Positions 62,512 through 64,000 of a DNA stretch of 64,000 bases are shown here, piece by piece. The position numbers and the translations under genes are program-made. Within the stretch, counting starts at the first letter, position 1; the number at the start of each line of letters is the position of its first letter. The DNA is from Bin87 sp965220265 (GTDB lineage Bacteria > Chloroflexota > Dehalococcoidia > Lucifugimonadales > UBA3495). The notes under the pieces were generated by a model, which did not search any database, had not been told where the DNA came from, and saw only the letters and a program-made list of their open reading frames with translations. Where the stretch lies: NCBI GenBank assembly GCA_965220265.1, contig CBDCPM010000004.1, positions 1,054,001 through 1,118,000 of the forward strand. Direction: 5' to 3'.

Positions 62512-63078
62512 ATGACCACCGCAAAGAGGTTAATGACCGCCGATGACCTGCTGGCGATGCCCGACGACGGCAACCGTCACGAGCTGGTCCGAGGGGAACT
62601 GATAGAGATGCCGCCGCCGGGGATAATGCACGCCATCGTCACGGGGCGGTTGGGGATGCGCATGGGATATTTCATTGAGGCGAACGGCCTGCCCTTCGTG
62701 TACGGACCGGAGGCCGCAGCCTACATGGAGCGGGGGCCGGACACGGTGCGGGCGGCGGACTTTGGAGTAATATCGCTGGAGCGCATCGGCGGTCCGATAC
62801 CGCAGCGGGGGTACGTTTTCGGCGTGGTGCCCGACCTGGTGGTGGAGACGGTTTCGCCCGACTATCGTGAGGCGGTAGCGGAGGCCAGGGCGCAGATGTG
62901 GTTGGATGCCAGCGCGCGCCTGGTTTTGACCGCGTACATTGAGCGCGGGACGATCGTGGCCCGTCGCGACGACGAGACGGTGCAGGAACTTGGCGAAGGG
63001 GATACGTTGACGGCAGAGCCGGTGCTGCCCGGGTTCGAGTGCCCGGTTGCGGATATCTTTGCGACGATCCCGGCATGA
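62512..63078 (+). CDS. Uma2-family endonuclease-like protein
   Basis: A 188-residue Uma2/DUF820 protein with a standard layout: MTADDLLAMPDDGNRHELVRGELIEMPPPG start, VRAADFGVIS, PDLVVETVSPDYREAVAEAR and MWLDASARLV. The acidic residues of the PD-(D/E)XK core (Asp in AADFG, Glu in VVETVS) are present, though the usual final Lys is not clear. Function of the family is not established. ATG 62512 follows a GTG. Confidence 0.87.
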   Translation: MTTAKRLMTADDLLAMPDDGNRHELVRGELIEMPPPGIMHAIVTGRLGMRMGYFIEANGLPFVYGPEAAAYMERGPDTVRAADFGVISLERIGGPIPQRGYVFGVVPDLVVETVSPDYREAVAEARAQMWLDASARLVLTAYIERGTIVARRDDETVQELGEGDTLTAEPVLPGFECPVADIFATIPA

Positions 63079-63329
63079 TGGTGCGACGGGTATCCGGCAG
63101 AGGGAGCGGCAAAAAGCAGGGCGCGGTTATGTCCGGCGCCTGTCCCTCAAGCAGGACGGCGTACTCCGGCCACTCCGCGCTTACTTATCATGCTACGGTT
63201 CAGCCCGGTAGGTGTCAATGAGTCAACGTTTCGCATCAGGGTCATTCGATTGTTGTCGCCAAGGATGACGCGACGCGCCAGTCACGGTGCGATGCAACGG
63301 CTATCGGCGAGAGCACCTGTTACAGCGAC

Positions 63330-63411
63330 GAGATTGCCACGCTTCGCTCGCAATGACAGTTGGTAAATCGCTCGCAATGACAGTTGGTAAATCGCTGTCA
63401 ATGACAGTTGG
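63330..63411 (+). repeat. REP-like palindrome followed by decaying tandem copies
   Basis: Consensus copy at 63330-63358, then GTTGGTAAATCGCTCGCAAT-type units repeated twice more to 63411. Confidence 0.85.
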
Positions 63412-63512
63412 CAAAATCGAATGACCCTGTTTGATGACAGGCCATATTGTGGGCGGAACGAGTGGGTGTAGTACACTTCGGTTACTGTATTTCTGATCCG
63501 AAGGTTGACACT

Positions 63513-63866
63513 GTGGTAACGGAGACATACGCGGAGGCGGCCAGGCATCTACTGGCGCAGGCGCAAGGCGAGTTGGAGCAGGGTGATGTTCGGCAGGCGT
63601 CGGAGAAAGGATGGGGCGCCGCGGCGCAGATGGTGAAGGCCGTGGCGGAACGGCGCGGCTGGGAGCACCGAACCCACGCCGGATTGTTCCGGGTGATCAG
63701 TGATCTGGCGACGGAAACCGGCGACGACGAGATCCGGAACCTGTTTCATGTTGCCAACAGCCTGCATATCAACTTCTACGAGAATTGGAACACCGCCGAG
63801 AATGTGCGGGCGGCGCTATCGGATGTGGAGCGGCTGCTGGAAAAACTGAGTTCGCTGGCCAACTGA
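63513..63866 (+). CDS. PaREP1/HEPN-like helical protein
   Basis: A 117-residue helical protein: TYAEAARHLLAQAQGELEQGDVRQASEKGWGAAAQMVKAVAERRGW is the PaREP1-type HEPN start, and the last 40 residues (NLFHVANSLHINFYENWNTAENV) are typical of the family. GTG at 63513 has GAAGG 8 bases upstream. It has no nucleotidyltransferase partner in view. The frame is open further upstream but without a site. Confidence 0.75.
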   Translation: MVTETYAEAARHLLAQAQGELEQGDVRQASEKGWGAAAQMVKAVAERRGWEHRTHAGLFRVISDLATETGDDEIRNLFHVANSLHINFYENWNTAENVRAALSDVERLLEKLSSLAN

Positions 63867-63904
63867 GGCGGGAACGACGCACGGGTCGGCGTTCAAGGGG
63901 GCTG

Positions 63905-63931
63905 GATCGCCGCGCTGCACTCGCAATGGCA
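63905..63931 (+). repeat. REP-like palindrome variant
   Basis: GATCGCCGCGCTGC ... CTCGCAATGGCA, a diverged member of the dispersed family near the window end. Confidence 0.55.
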
Positions 63932-64000
63932 GGCGGAGGGTGTGGAGGAAGATTAGGGTCAGCCGGGATCGGGGTGATACACTGCGATTGCAGGAACCGG

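Overview
This 64-kb window is GC-rich bacterial chromosome with patches of more AT-rich accessory DNA. The gene content suggests a Chloroflexota bacterium, perhaps Dehalococcoidia/SAR202-like: lipoprotein binding proteins with a repeated EVTR-type linker, tandem VOC proteins, FAS1-like/MaoC dehydratases, Uma2 nucleases, GatCA used with AsnS, and REP-like palindromes whose translation reads RFARND. This placement is an inference; there is no rRNA or marker phylogeny here. I found no rRNA, tRNA or CRISPR array.

Layout. 0-2 kb: a small exported protein, an IS6-like transposase and a terminator. 2-8.9 kb: a large secreted protein, a HAD hydrolase lacking its usual nucleophile Asp, an unknown gene with an RX4H motif, and a divergent iron-type ABC pair (ATPase and lipoprotein) around a near-perfect sigma70 promoter. 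9-15 kb: three tandem family-5 binding proteins, two sharing a 152-bp identical 5' segment and a CRP-like site. 15-20 kb: asnS, an AlbA_2/Schlafen-type gene, gatA and gatC. 20.4-22.3 kb: an AT-richer two-gene XRE/ImmA module with its own operator-promoter. 22.4-30.1 kb: a mostly minus-strand metabolic run (retropepsin, SDR, three paralogous membrane proteins with an SDR pseudogene between them, His-rich metal ABC ATPase, VOC, two dehydratases, PHP protein).

30.2-37.2 kb is a defence/selfish-gene island: a GxxExxY gene bracketed by long palindromes, a MazF-like gene coupled to a fused nuclease-methylase, an ATPase + DUF4276 pair and hicBA. 37.4-42.4 kb holds argD and argG; between them lie vapBC, a copy of the argD 3' end, a 114-bp MITE with a perfect 8-bp target duplication, and DUF433 and DUF5615 genes separated by an unknown gene. 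42.4-49.2 kb has a methyltransferase-HNH fusion, unknown genes, a nitroreductase, a frameshifted PIN gene beside a nuclease-like gene, and a GNAT-aminotransferase fusion. 49.3-55.9 kb: VOC, Uma2, nadB (with a REP palindrome translated in frame), a secreted metalloprotease, a MetE-like protein and a copy of the nadB 3' end. 56-64 kb: repeat-rich DNA with HEPN-like genes, a broken MmeI-type gene interrupted by a DUF2971 gene, a second copy of its 3' end, two tiny overlapping membrane-protein genes, a DUF5678/retropepsin pair and a second Uma2 gene.

The main theme is the way accessory genes sit. Three separate loci (argD, nadB, MmeI-like) show duplicated gene 3' ends bordering accessory cassettes. 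At argD all six differences between copies are synonymous, which suggests an incoming homologous allele rather than decay of a fresh duplicate.
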